64,000 bases of DNA from Streptomyces sp. JJ66 (GCF_019303495.1 NZ_JAEVFI010000009.1:62001-126000); one strand, 5' to 3'. Positions 25,060 through 34,019 are shown, counted from the first letter of the stretch. Notes: generated by a model not told the origin, from the letters alone. Numbers and translations: made by a program.

Positions 25060-25872
25060 GTGACCCTCTTCGCTCCAGACTCCGTCGAGCTGAACCGCAA
25101 GCTGCCGCTGTGGTACCAGGTGTCGCAGTCGCTGCGGGCCTCGATACTCGGCCGGTCACCGCAGGCTCCGCTGCGGCTGCCCACAGAGGACGCGCTGGCC
25201 GAGCACTACGGCGTCAGCGTGCTCACCATGCGGCAGGCGCTCAAGGAGCTGGAGGGCGAGGGCCTGATCACCCGGCACCGGCGGCGCGGGACGTTCATCG
25301 AGCCCGCCGCCCGCCGGGGCCGCGCGGTGCGGCTGCTGGGCTCGGTGGACACCATCGTGGCCCAGCAGTCCGGCGAGGACACCACACTGCTCGGCCACGG
25401 CCCGGCCCCGGTACCGGCCGAACTGGCCGAGCACTTCCCGGGCGTCCCGCAGGCGGTGTCCTACCGCCGGGTGCGGCGCGACCGGGCCACGGGCGAACCC
25501 ACGAACTGGGCGGAGAACCTGATCCACCCCGACATCGCGGCCCGGATCGATCCGGCCGCGCTCGAACGCATGCCGATGACGAAGCTGCTGCGGGATGAAG
25601 TGGGGGTCCGGATCAGCCGGATCACCGACACCGTGGAGGCGCGGCTGGCCGACCCGGAGACGGCCAGACTGCTCCAGGTGCCGCTGCTGAGCCCGATCCT
25701 GCACTACACGGGAGTGACGTTCGACACGCGGGACCGGGTGGTGGACGTGGCGCGGATTCACTACCGCGGCGACCGGTTCTCCTTCTCCGTCACGGTGGAG
25801 AACGTCACCGATGACCCCGACGACGGAGACGGGATCACCGGCGACGAGGCCACCGGCCAGGGACCTGGCTGA
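25060..25872 (+). CDS. GntR-family regulator, HutC/UTRA type
   Basis: The 270-residue protein has an N-terminal winged helix (residues ~15-85) with LPTEDALAEHYGVSVLTMRQ then LITRHRRRGTFIEPA. A UTRA ligand domain (~100-245) follows, including NWAENLIHPDIAARID and MTKLLRDEVGVRISR. GGAGG lies upstream of the GTG start. It probably shares the hmgA transcript and controls it through the inverted repeat at 23650-23673. The ligand is not deducible; homogentisate or a relative is the natural guess. Confidence 0.88.
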   Translation: MTLFAPDSVELNRKLPLWYQVSQSLRASILGRSPQAPLRLPTEDALAEHYGVSVLTMRQALKELEGEGLITRHRRRGTFIEPAARRGRAVRLLGSVDTIVAQQSGEDTTLLGHGPAPVPAELAEHFPGVPQAVSYRRVRRDRATGEPTNWAENLIHPDIAARIDPAALERMPMTKLLRDEVGVRISRITDTVEARLADPETARLLQVPLLSPILHYTGVTFDTRDRVVDVARIHYRGDRFSFSVTVENVTDDPDDGDGITGDEATGQGPG

Positions 25873-25981
25873 CGCGGGGGCCGGGTGGCCGGACCGTGAC
25901 CGTGCTCACCGGGACCCAGCCGCGCCGGCCCGGCAGCGCCCGCTCGGCGAGCGGCCGCTGAGCCCGGTCCGCCGAGGCCGC

Positions 25982-26245
25982 TTAGCCGTGACCGCCGAAG
26001 AGCGAGCGGCGCAGGCGGCGCAGGGGCGCGAACAGCGAGACGCGGGCGCCACGGCTGCCGCGGCCGCGGGTGACGTCGCGCGTGGTCAGCTCGCGCATCA
26101 GGGTGGTGGCCTCCTCCGCCTCGCCCTGCGGCACGGCCGGGCCGCCGATCACGCTGAGGTGCCGGTCAAGACGGGTACCCGTCCTACCGGTACGGCAGTT
26201 GATCGCGGGCACCCGCGCCCTGCTGCGAACTGTTATCTGTTCCAT
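25982..26245 (-). CDS. Small Arg-rich hypothetical protein
   Basis: The 87-residue protein has an N-terminal segment MEQITVRSRARVPAINCRTG, a middle EEATTLMRELTTRD and a strongly basic C-terminus (APLRRLRRSLF). GGGGAG precedes the ATG at good distance and codon bias at third positions fits a real gene. There is no signal peptide. The function is unknown. The 220 bp between it and the next gene on the same strand contain nothing I can name. Confidence 0.55.
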   Translation of the reverse strand: MEQITVRSRARVPAINCRTGRTGTRLDRHLSVIGGPAVPQGEAEEATTLMRELTTRDVTRGRGSRGARVSLFAPLRRLRRSLFGGHG

Positions 26246-26466
26246 GTCACTCCCCACCCGTACGACGGCACCCGGCCCGGGCAGACCAAGACTATCGCCC
26301 GGCGCGGACCGGCGGGTAACCCGGGCCTGGGATTCACCTGCCCGGTAAGGCTGTTGACGAATCACCACCCCCCGCCGAAAGCACCGGAGGAACCCCCGGC
26401 AACCCCCGCACCCCCTGTCACTCCGGGCGTCAGACACGGCGGAGAGGCCACCACACATCCGCACGG

Positions 26467-26844
26467 TCAGTCCGTGCCGTAGGCGGCGCGCAGGGCCTCC
26501 TCGACGGCGGTGCGGGCCGCGGGGTGGTCCAGGCCGAGGCGCCGCACGTGCTGGGCGTACTCCCGGGCGGCGTGGGCAGCGGCCCGGTCAGCGGCGTCCC
26601 CGGCCGCGGCGACGAACGTTCCCGCCCGGCCCCGCGTCTCGATCACCCCGTCGCCCTCCAGCGTCCGGTACGCCCTCGCCACCGTGTTGGCCGCCAGCCC
26701 GAGCTCGCTCGCGAGCCCGCGTACCGTCGGCAGCCGGTACCCGACCGGGAGGCGGCCGGAGCGGGCCTGCTCGGCGATCTGAGCGCGCACCTGCTCATAG
26801 GGGGCGGTGGTGGCGTCGGGGTCGATGGACAGGCGCAGCGTCAC
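26467..26844 (-). CDS. GntR-family regulator, YtrA subfamily
   Basis: The 125-residue protein is mostly a winged-helix domain: PYEQVRAQIAEQARSGRLPV, GYRLPTVRGLASELGLAANT and VARAYRTLEGDGVIETRGRA. A short helical tail follows, characteristic of the YtrA subfamily that lacks a ligand domain. CTGGAG precedes the GTG at 26844, so I prefer it to a GTG at 26871. YtrA-type repressors usually control ABC transporters, but none is adjacent here. Confidence 0.85.
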   Translation of the reverse strand: MTLRLSIDPDATTAPYEQVRAQIAEQARSGRLPVGYRLPTVRGLASELGLAANTVARAYRTLEGDGVIETRGRAGTFVAAAGDAADRAAAHAAREYAQHVRRLGLDHPAARTAVEEALRAAYGTD

Positions 26845-26909
26845 GGGTGCTCCAGCGGGCGGGAAATTCACAGGCGCGGGGCGGCGGCGCCAGCGTAACG
26901 TCCGGCGCC

Positions 26910-27188
26910 ATGACGATCGAAGTACGCGAGCTGCGGACCGAGGACGCGCCGGACGTGCTGGAGCTGCGGCGCCAGATGCTGCCGTTCCCGACCGGGACCC
27001 GGCGCGCCTTCCGGGGCCGGGGCCTGGCCCGCACCGTCAAGCACGACTCGCTCACCCGCAGCCGCGCGGCCGGTTACCGCGAGGCGTTCACCGGCAACGA
27101 CGCGGACAACGCGCCCATGCTGGCGGTCAACCGGTGGTTCGGCTACGAGCCGTTCCTGTCGGAGTGGCGGTACGTCAAGGAGCTGTAG
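26910..27188 (+). pseudogene. Internally deleted GNAT acetyltransferase
   Basis: The 92-codon frame joins the first strand and helix of a GNAT protein (MTIEVRELRTEDAPDVLELR) directly to motif A (RRAFRGRGLARTVKHDSL) and the C-terminal NAPMLAVNRWFGYEPF. About 70-90 residues of the central sheet that normally separate these parts are missing. The frame stayed open, so this looks like an in-frame deletion. The product is very unlikely to be an active acetyltransferase. It is divergent from the YtrA-type regulator, 65 bp away. Confidence 0.7.
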
Positions 27189-27206
27189 GCCCCGCCGGGC
27201 AGCGGC

Positions 27207-27242
27207 GGGGGCCGGGGCGGCGGTGCGCCGCGCCCGGCCCCC
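27207..27242. terminator. Strong bidirectional hairpin
   Basis: A 16-bp, almost pure G+C stem with one bulge (27207-27222 with 27226-27242) closes a 3-base loop between two convergent genes. It probably terminates transcription from both sides. Confidence 0.75.
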
Positions 27243-27268
27243 GGCGGTTCATCGCCGCTCGTCGCCGG

Positions 27269-27679
27269 TCAGTGGCACCAGGGGACGTAGTCGAGGTTCT
27301 TGACGTAGCGGGCGGTGACCCAGGCGTGGCGGTCGTACAGCTTGTACCAGATGTTGTTGCCGTTCACGTTCTGGCCGCGCACCTTGCAGTCGAGCGCGAT
27401 CTTCGCGCCGTGCCGGTAGCTGCCGAGCACCTTGGAGTGGGTGGTGGGCTTGGAGCGGATGTTCACGGCCGTGCGGGCGACGACCCGGCCGTAGACGATG
27501 TGGCTGGCGTCGGCCACCTCACTGTGGTCGGCCGCCTCCTTTTGCGCGGGCATGGTCTCGGCGTTGCTCTTGGCCACCTCGGGGCCCTCGTCAGCGGCCA
27601 GCGTGGGTGCCGCGCCCAGCACACCGAGTGCGAGGGCACCGGCTGCCAGGGCGGCGGCTGTCTTCGCGGACTTCAGCAC
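27269..27679 (-). CDS. Secreted SH3-domain protein
   Basis: The 136-residue protein has a signal peptide (KSAKTAAALAAGALALGVLG, cleavage after LAA near residue 29). A short polar linker and a C-terminal bacterial SH3 domain follow: ARTAVNIRSKPTTHSKVLGS, then ALDCKVRGQNVNGNNIWYKL and AWVTARYVKNL. Two cysteines probably form a disulphide. Such proteins are common, abundant secreted proteins in Streptomyces with presumed wall binding. No enzymatic domain is present. Confidence 0.88.
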   Translation of the reverse strand: MLKSAKTAAALAAGALALGVLGAAPTLAADEGPEVAKSNAETMPAQKEAADHSEVADASHIVYGRVVARTAVNIRSKPTTHSKVLGSYRHGAKIALDCKVRGQNVNGNNIWYKLYDRHAWVTARYVKNLDYVPWCH

Positions 27680-27929
27680 GGTTTCTCCATCGGTTCGAGT
27701 GGTTTCGCGGACGCCTCCGGGGTGCGGCGCACCACCGGTCGCTCAGCTCCGCGCGTGCCTTTGAGCATGCGGGCGCCGCCGGTGGCCAGGGCCGCGCCAT
27801 CCCGGCACCTCACCCGTGCGGACGAACCGGGCACCGCTGGTGGAGTGGCCCGCACGCGTGCTCAGTTGACTGTCTGTCACCCATGCCTGACTGAACCGAT
27901 GCCCGACGACCCGCCGACAGGCCCCAGCT

Positions 27930-27983
27930 GTTGCGCCCGCCGACGTTGATGCCGCGCAGCAGCGCGATGTGCCGAGTCGTCAT
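27930..27983 (-). pseudogene. DUF1697 N-terminal remnant
   Basis: An ATG at 27983 begins MTTRHIALLRGINVGGRN, the diagnostic N-terminus of DUF1697 proteins. The similarity stops after about 18 codons and the frame continues without homology. It is a relic of a deleted gene. The surrounding gene-free stretch 27680-28224 otherwise holds only the direct repeat at 28012-28044. Confidence 0.65.
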
Positions 27984-28011
27984 GTTCGCCAGGCTCGCAC
28001 ACCCGTGGCGG

Positions 28012-28044
28012 TTCTTTAACCGGCTTTCAGCGCTTCCTTAACCG
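28012..28044. repeat. 11-bp direct repeat TTCYTTAACCG, 22-bp period
   Basis: TTCTTTAACCG (28012-28022) and TTCCTTAACCG (28034-28044) are two helical turns apart, about 180 bp upstream of the LPMO gene. The 11-bp unit with 22-bp period is reminiscent of PhoP-type direct-repeat boxes, but the match to that consensus is only partial. Confidence 0.4.
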
Positions 28045-28224
28045 CACCATAAGGATCACCGCGGAGGCCGGAAGCCGGGCGGAATCGCTGGTCGGTGGGG
28101 CTAACGTGCTGTTCCGCCAGGCGGGTTCCGGCCGCGTCGGCGCCCGGTAGCGGGCCCCGGCTCAGGTACGCCCCCGGACCCGGCCCCCCACCTTTTGCCC
28201 CGTTTCTTCGAAGGAGTCCGCACG

Positions 28225-29301
28225 ATGACTGCTCGCCGTACGACCAGGGCCGTCGCCCTCACCGCACTCGGTGTGGCGCCGCTCGCGCTCACCGGTCTGG
28301 CCGCGACGCCCGCCGTCGCGCACGGGTCCCTGGCCGATCCGGTCAGCCGGGTGGCCGCCTGCTACGCCGAGGGACCGGAGAGCCCCGACTCGGCGGCGTG
28401 CAAGGCAGCGATCGCGGCCAGCGGCACGCAAGCCTTCTACGACTGGAACGAGGTCAACATCGGCGACGCTGCCGGACGGCACCGCGAGATCATCCCCGAC
28501 GGCGAACTCTGCTCGGCGGGCCGCGAGAAGTACCGGGGCCTGGACCTGCCCCGCGCCGACTGGCCCGCGACGGCGATGAACAGCGGTACCCATACCTTCC
28601 GCTACACCGCCACCGCCCCGCACAAGGGCTCCTTCGAGCTGTACATCACCAAGGACGGCTACGACCCGACGCAACCGCTGACCTGGGCGGACCTGGAGCC
28701 GGAGCCGTTTGCGAAGGTGACCGAGCCGAAGGTCGCGAACGGCGCGTACTCCTTCAGCGGCGACATCCCGGAGAAGTCCGGACGCCACCTGATCTACAGC
28801 GTCTGGCAGCGCTCGGACAGCCCCGAGGCGTTCTACACCTGCTCCGACGTCACCTTCGGCGGCGACGCCGGTGCCCAGCCGGGCGGTGACGATGCGCAGG
28901 CCGGGGCCGAGCCGCCCGCCGAGGAGACCTCGCAGCCCTCCGCACCGACGCGGGAGCAGATCGAGGCGGGCCGGGAGGAGTCCACGGTCAGCCACGACGG
29001 CCACGGCGGCGACGCGCCCCACGAGGAGCACGGGACGCGGTCCGAACGGGAGGACCACACGGAGGACCACGCACCGGAGCCGTCCCCGGCCGACGACCAG
29101 GAGTCCGTCGCCCACCACAGCGAGGACAGCGACGCGGGCCCCGCACCGGCGGGCGGCTCCGAGGACGTGAACCTGGCCGAGACCGGCGCCGACGACACCG
29201 CCCGCACGATCGCCCTCGGCGGCACCGCGGCCCTCGCGGTCGGAACCGCCATCGTGCTGGTCACCCTGCGCCGCCGCGCCGCAGGCCGTCACCGGGCGTG
29301 A
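28225..29301 (+). CDS. Sortase-anchored AA10 lytic polysaccharide monooxygenase
   Basis: The 358-residue precursor has a signal peptide cleaved after PAVA, exposing His33 as the N-terminal copper ligand (HGSLADPVSR). His123 (NSGTHTFRYTA) completes the histidine brace. The AA10 core ends near AFYTCSDVTF. A disordered linker rich in Asp, Glu and His (HDGHGGDAPHEEHG) then leads to a LAETG sorting signal near residue 317, a membrane helix and a basic tail. The enzyme oxidatively cleaves chitin or cellulose-like glucan and should be wall-anchored by a class E sortase. GAAGGAG precedes the ATG. Confidence 0.92.
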   Translation: MTARRTTRAVALTALGVAPLALTGLAATPAVAHGSLADPVSRVAACYAEGPESPDSAACKAAIAASGTQAFYDWNEVNIGDAAGRHREIIPDGELCSAGREKYRGLDLPRADWPATAMNSGTHTFRYTATAPHKGSFELYITKDGYDPTQPLTWADLEPEPFAKVTEPKVANGAYSFSGDIPEKSGRHLIYSVWQRSDSPEAFYTCSDVTFGGDAGAQPGGDDAQAGAEPPAEETSQPSAPTREQIEAGREESTVSHDGHGGDAPHEEHGTRSEREDHTEDHAPEPSPADDQESVAHHSEDSDAGPAPAGGSEDVNLAETGADDTARTIALGGTAALAVGTAIVLVTLRRRAAGRHRA

Positions 29302-29359
29302 ACCATCGCGGTGCGGGTGGCCACAGTGGGGTCATGCGCCACCACCGCACCGCGCACCA

Positions 29360-29389
29360 CCCCCGCCGGTCCCACCCACCCGGCGGGGG
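29360..29389. terminator. Hairpin after LPMO gene (first of two)
   Basis: A perfect 10-bp stem CCCCCGCCGG / CCGGCGGGGG closes a 10-base loop in the gap between convergent genes. It is followed at once by a longer hairpin. Confidence 0.65.
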
Positions 29390-29391
29390 CC

Positions 29392-29431
29392 ACGGCCGTC
29401 CGGTGAGCCCGCCCGCTCACCGGACGGCCGT
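29392..29431. terminator. Perfect 17-bp hairpin terminator (second of two)
   Basis: The stem 29392-29408 pairs exactly with 29415-29431 around a 6-base loop. It sits between the LPMO gene and the convergent ImuB-like gene and should stop transcription from both. Confidence 0.85.
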
Positions 29432-29532
29432 CCCGCGTCTGACGCCTCGTCGGCACTCTGTGACCCGCGCACGGAGAACACGGGGAACGCGGTGCGACCG
29501 CGCCCGATGGTCACGGCGCCCGGGGCTGCCAA

Positions 29533-30534
29533 CTACGCGACCTCCCCCAGCCTCCCCGCCGGATGGGCGGCACCGGCACCGAAGCGGTTCCGGGCCCGGT
29601 CGGCGGCGGCCTCGGCGCGGCGGGCCTTCTCCTCGCGCGGGTCGAGGGAGAGCTGCCGCGAGGCCAGGTCGGCGGCCGTGAGGTCGTCCGCGCGCAGGGT
29701 GAGCGCACGCACCCGGGCGCGCTGGAGGCCGAGCGCGTCGTGCAGGGCGTAGGCCAGGGCGGTCAGCGCCGCGGTGTGCGCGGTGGGTTCGGGCAGCGCG
29801 CGGGTGCGGGTGGTGGTGGAACGGTCGGCGTAGCGGACGGTGAGGGTGAGCGCGCGGGCCACCTGGGCGTCGCGGCGCATGCGGTATCCGAGACCGTCGG
29901 CGAGGGTGAGCAGGGCGCGGCGACGCTGGCTGGCGTCCAGTTCATCCCGTCCGAAGCGGTGTTCGGCGGCGGCCGAGCGGGCCGGAGCGCTGGGCACGAC
30001 CGGGGTGGCGTCCTCGCCCCGGGCACGGGCCAGCAGACGGCGGGCCGGGGCGGCGCCGAGGATGCGTTGCAGCGTGGCGGGCGGCGCGGCGGCGACGCGG
30101 CCGACGGTGTCCAGGCCGTAGGTGCCCAGCGTCTGGGCCGTCGCGGGACCGACGCCGTACAGCGCGGCCACCGGTTTGGGGTGCAGGAACGCGGTGACGG
30201 CGGCCGGTTCGCCGGGTACCGAGCGCACCTGTCCGGGTGGCCCGGACTGAGCGGCCATACGGGCCAGCAGCGGGTTGCCCCCGGCTCCGACGGTGCAGAG
30301 CACGTCGTAGTGAGCCAGGGCGCGGACCCGGATCAGCTCGGCCAGTTCCGGGGCGGTCCGCCCGAAGTAGCGCAGCGCGCCGCGCACGTCGGCGAGCGCG
30401 GCGTCCGGTGGGAGTGCTTGCACGACAGGGGTGATATCGGCGAGCAGGTCCAGCAGCCGGGGGTAGCGCTCCTCGGTGAGCCCGGCACCGAAGTGCACGT
30501 AGAGGACGGCCGGGGAGGGAGGCATGGTGCTCAC
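29533..30534 (-). CDS. ImuB-like Y-family polymerase homologue (mutasome hub)
   Basis: The 333-residue protein is related to Y-family polymerases: helix-hairpin-helix VAALYGVGPATAQTLGTYGL, then a little-finger domain to about residue 290. At the N-terminus the metal-binding DMD motif is replaced by VLYVHFGAG, and the usual S-DE motif is not seen. Catalysis is therefore unlikely, as in ImuB. A QLSLDP segment near residue 297 resembles a beta-clamp binding motif. It overlaps the dnaE2 stop by GTGA, so the two form a damage-inducible unit like the mycobacterial ImuB/DnaE2 mutasome. ATG 30525 is an alternative start. Confidence 0.82.
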   Translation of the reverse strand: MSTMPPSPAVLYVHFGAGLTEERYPRLLDLLADITPVVQALPPDAALADVRGALRYFGRTAPELAELIRVRALAHYDVLCTVGAGGNPLLARMAAQSGPPGQVRSVPGEPAAVTAFLHPKPVAALYGVGPATAQTLGTYGLDTVGRVAAAPPATLQRILGAAPARRLLARARGEDATPVVPSAPARSAAAEHRFGRDELDASQRRRALLTLADGLGYRMRRDAQVARALTLTVRYADRSTTTRTRALPEPTAHTAALTALAYALHDALGLQRARVRALTLRADDLTAADLASRQLSLDPREEKARRAEAAADRARNRFGAGAAHPAGRLGEVA

Positions 30535-33500
30535 CCCGCGCTTCCGGGACTGGAGTGCCACAGCTTGCGGCCGCCCTGTGGGGACGAGGGTGACTCGCCG
30601 GCCGGGCGGAGATCGGCCCAGGGGTGCATCTCGTAGCCGGTGGCCAGGCGGATGCGGCGTCCGGAACCGCCATCCGGCGCGGCGCCGGGCTGTTCGGCGA
30701 GACGGGTGGCGACGGCGTCCAGTCCGCCAGTGCGGCGCAGTTCGGCCAGTTCCGTCAGGTTCCAGGCGGCGGAGCCGACGACGCTGAAGCCGCGTGGCCC
30801 ACGCCGCTGCACCACGCCGCGCACCAGCAGCAGCCAGGAGTGGAAGACGGTGTGCGCGCAAGCGGCGTGGCTGTCTTCGAAGAACGCCAGGTCGGTCAGC
30901 CCGGTGCCGTCGTCGAGGGAGACGAAGATAACGCGCTTGCCGGACCGGATCGCCGGGGTTTGGGTGGCCACCTTGGCTCCGGCGACGAGCACCGTCTCGC
31001 CGTGCGGCACGTCGGTCAGGGCGCGGGCGGGGCGCACGGCGAGTTCGTCCAGGAAGCTGCGGTGGTCGCCCATCAGGTGCCGGGAGGCGTCCAGCCCGAG
31101 GATGCCGAGTTCCGCGCCGAGCCGTTCGTTCTCGTCCAGGTCAGGCAGTCCTGCGGGTGGCGCGGCGGGACCGTCGCTCCGTGTGCCCGTCGCCGGGCCG
31201 CCCGAGGCCGCCCGGGGCTCCTGGGGGGCGCCGTCGAACGGCAGTTGCGGCGCGTCGCTGCCCCGGCGGCGGCCGCGGTGCAGTTCGGCCAGGTGCAACA
31301 GCAGGTCACGCCGGTTGCCGCCGAAGGCGTCCAGCGCGCCGGCCCGGGCGAGGTTTTCCGCCACCGGGCGGGAGGGGCGGGCGCGTTCCATCAGGTCGTG
31401 CAGTGAGCGGTAGGGCTGCCCGGCGGCGATGCGGGCGGCGTCCGTCTCGCTGATGCCGCGCACCTCGCCGAGCGCCAACCGCACACCCCAGCACCCTGAC
31501 TCGGACTCCAGTTCGATTCGATAAGGAACGTCGGACCGGTTGACGTCCAGCGGCAGGATCGGCACCCCGCGCCGCCGGGCGTCGGCGAGCAGCAGCCGTT
31601 TGGGGTACATGCCCGGGTCGTGGGTGAGCACCCCGGCGTAGAAGGCGGCTGGGTGATGGGCCTTCAGCCACGCGGACTGGTACGTCGGTACCGCAAAGGC
31701 GACAGCGTGCGCCTTGCAAAAACCATAGGCGCCGAACGCCTCCACGATCTCCCAGGTCTGTTCGATGACGTGCCCGGCGTAGCCCCGCCGGGCGGCGTGG
31801 CGTTCGAACCATGCCTTGATGCTCGGCTGGAGCCCGGGGTCGGCGAGCGCACGCCGGGTCTCGTCGGCGAAGGAACGGTCGCAGCCGGTCATGACGGCCA
31901 CCACGTGGATGATCTGCTCGTGGAAGACGACGACGCCCCGGGTCTCGCGCAGCGCCGGTTCCAGGTCCGCGTGCGGGTAGCGCACGGGGGCGCGGCCGTG
32001 CCGGGCCTCGATGAACGGGCGCACCATGTCGGCGGCGACCGGGCCGGGGCGGAACAGACTGATGTCCACCACCAGGTCGTGGAACGTGGACGGCTGGAGG
32101 CGGCCGATCAGGTCGCGCTGCCCCGGCGACTCGATCTGGAAACAGCCGAGGGTCTCGGCCGACCGGATCAGCTGATACGTCTTCTCATCGCTTCCGCCGA
32201 CCAGATCGAGGGCGTCCAGGTCAAGGCGGGTGCCGGTGGTCCGCTGCACCTCCTCGACGGCGTAGGCGAGCGAAGACTGCATCCGCACCCCGAGCACGTC
32301 CAGCTTCAGCAGGCCGAGCCTTTCCACATCGTCTTTGTCGAACTGGGACATGGCGAAACCCTCGCCGCTGGTGGGCGCCACCGGGGTGCGCTCCCGCAGG
32401 CCCGCGTGCGAGAGCAGCACACCGCACGGGTGCATGGCCATGCCGCGCACCAGACCGTCCAGCGCTTCGACCAGCTCCCATATACGCGGCCCGTACCGCT
32501 CGGCATCCACTCCGCGCAGCTCCGGCAGCTCGGCGAGCGCGGACCGGGCATCGCGGGCGCGGATATGCGGAAACGCCTTGGCCAGCCGGTCCACCTCGGC
32601 CGGGTCCAGGCCCAGTGCCGCGCCGACATCACGCACCGCGTGCCGCACCCGATAGGTCTCCGGCATGGCCACGGTGGCCACGCGCTGCTCGCCGAACCGC
32701 TGGAAGATCGCCCGGTAGACCTCCAGACGGCGGGCGGACTCCACGTCGATGTCGATGTCCGGCAGCGCCCTGCGGTGCTCGGAGAGGAACCGCTCCATCA
32801 ACAGGCCGTGCTCGACCGGATCGGCGGTGGTGATGCCCAGCAGATGGTTGACGAGCGAACCCGCCCCGGAGCCGCGCGCGGCGACCCGGACGCCGAGCGC
32901 ACGCACGTCATCGACCACCCGCGCGACGGTGAGGAAGTACGAGGCGAAGCCGTGCCGCTCGATAACGCCAAGTTCCCGCTCCAGCCGCTCCCAGCGATGG
33001 CGGTCCCGGTCGTAGCGGCGTACCAGCATCTGCCCGGCACAGCGCGAGCGCAGCACCCGGTCGGCGGTGCGGGCGTGCGCGCCGACGAGGTAGGGCTCGG
33101 GGAAGTGGGCGCTGCCGATGCCCAGGTCGTCGCCACCGTCCACCCGGCACTGGGCCGCCGTCTCCTCGGTGCGGGCCAGCAGGCGGTGCGCCAGCTCGCG
33201 GCGGAACCCGGCCGCTTCGGCGATACCGCGCGCGACGTCGGCCATCGCCTCCGGACCCTTGAGCCAGCGCTCACCGTTGTCCAGCCCCTTCGCCGGATCG
33301 ATGGGCACCAGCCGCCGGGCGGCGTCCAGTACGTCGGCGACCGGTCCCAGGCCCGCGTCGGCATAGCGCACGGCGTTGGTCAGCACCGGCACGACGCCCT
33401 GCTCGGCGGCCAGCCCCAGCATCCGCGCGGCCTGGCGGCGCGGCGCGGAGCCGACGACCTCCAGGCGCAGCGCGTCTCCGTACACCTCACGCCAGGCGCG

Positions 33501-34019
33501 CAGATGACGCGCCGCTTTGTCCGGGCGCCCTGCGGCCAGCGCCTGGCCCACGTCGGACGACGGTCCGAGCAGCACGGTGACACCATCGGCCGCCGCGTCG
33601 GCCCAGGCCAGCTCCGGACGGGTGCCCATGCCAACGGGTGCGCCCGCCGTGACGTCCCGGTGTGCGGCTGTCACCAGCCGGCACAGCTCCGCCCAGCCGC
33701 GAGCGCCGTCCCGGGCGAGGAACACCACACGCTGGCCCGGTTCGTCCACGAAGGCCCCGCCGCGTGCCGGTGGGCGCCGCCTGCCCGGCGCGTCCGCGTG
33801 TGCCTGAGCCACGGCCAGCTCGACGCCGTACAGCGCCCGGACCCCCACTCGCTCACACGCCTGCGCGAACCGCACCGCCCCGCCGAGCGTGTCCCGGTCG
33901 GTCAGCGCGAGCGCGTCCATTCCCCGCTCGGCGGCCCGCTCGGCCAGCTGCTCGGGGTGGGAGGCGCCGTATCGGGCGGAGCAGCCGGAGACGGCGTGCA
34001 GATGCGTAAAGCCGCCCAT
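30531..34019 (-). CDS. dnaE2: Error-prone DNA polymerase III alpha subunit DnaE2
   Basis: The 1162-residue C-family polymerase begins with a PHP domain (HLHAVSGCSARYGA; ALALTDRDTLGGAVRF). It has the catalytic PDIDIDVESARRLEVY, GSGAGSLVNHLLGI, and the palm/finger segments FRPGPVAADMVRPF and GYCF-like GAYGFCKAHAVAFAVPTY. The length fits DnaE2 rather than the replicative DnaE1. It performs translesion synthesis after damage and partners with the ImuB-like protein encoded downstream. A LexA-type box lies 80-95 bp upstream of its start. Confidence 0.95.
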   Translation of the reverse strand: MGGFTHLHAVSGCSARYGASHPEQLAERAAERGMDALALTDRDTLGGAVRFAQACERVGVRALYGVELAVAQAHADAPGRRRPPARGGAFVDEPGQRVVFLARDGARGWAELCRLVTAAHRDVTAGAPVGMGTRPELAWADAAADGVTVLLGPSSDVGQALAAGRPDKAARHLRAWREVYGDALRLEVVGSAPRRQAARMLGLAAEQGVVPVLTNAVRYADAGLGPVADVLDAARRLVPIDPAKGLDNGERWLKGPEAMADVARGIAEAAGFRRELAHRLLARTEETAAQCRVDGGDDLGIGSAHFPEPYLVGAHARTADRVLRSRCAGQMLVRRYDRDRHRWERLERELGVIERHGFASYFLTVARVVDDVRALGVRVAARGSGAGSLVNHLLGITTADPVEHGLLMERFLSEHRRALPDIDIDVESARRLEVYRAIFQRFGEQRVATVAMPETYRVRHAVRDVGAALGLDPAEVDRLAKAFPHIRARDARSALAELPELRGVDAERYGPRIWELVEALDGLVRGMAMHPCGVLLSHAGLRERTPVAPTSGEGFAMSQFDKDDVERLGLLKLDVLGVRMQSSLAYAVEEVQRTTGTRLDLDALDLVGGSDEKTYQLIRSAETLGCFQIESPGQRDLIGRLQPSTFHDLVVDISLFRPGPVAADMVRPFIEARHGRAPVRYPHADLEPALRETRGVVVFHEQIIHVVAVMTGCDRSFADETRRALADPGLQPSIKAWFERHAARRGYAGHVIEQTWEIVEAFGAYGFCKAHAVAFAVPTYQSAWLKAHHPAAFYAGVLTHDPGMYPKRLLLADARRRGVPILPLDVNRSDVPYRIELESESGCWGVRLALGEVRGISETDAARIAAGQPYRSLHDLMERARPSRPVAENLARAGALDAFGGNRRDLLLHLAELHRGRRRGSDAPQLPFDGAPQEPRAASGGPATGTRSDGPAAPPAGLPDLDENERLGAELGILGLDASRHLMGDHRSFLDELAVRPARALTDVPHGETVLVAGAKVATQTPAIRSGKRVIFVSLDDGTGLTDLAFFEDSHAACAHTVFHSWLLLVRGVVQRRGPRGFSVVGSAAWNLTELAELRRTGGLDAVATRLAEQPGAAPDGGSGRRIRLATGYEMHPWADLRPAGESPSSPQGGRKLWHSSPGSAG

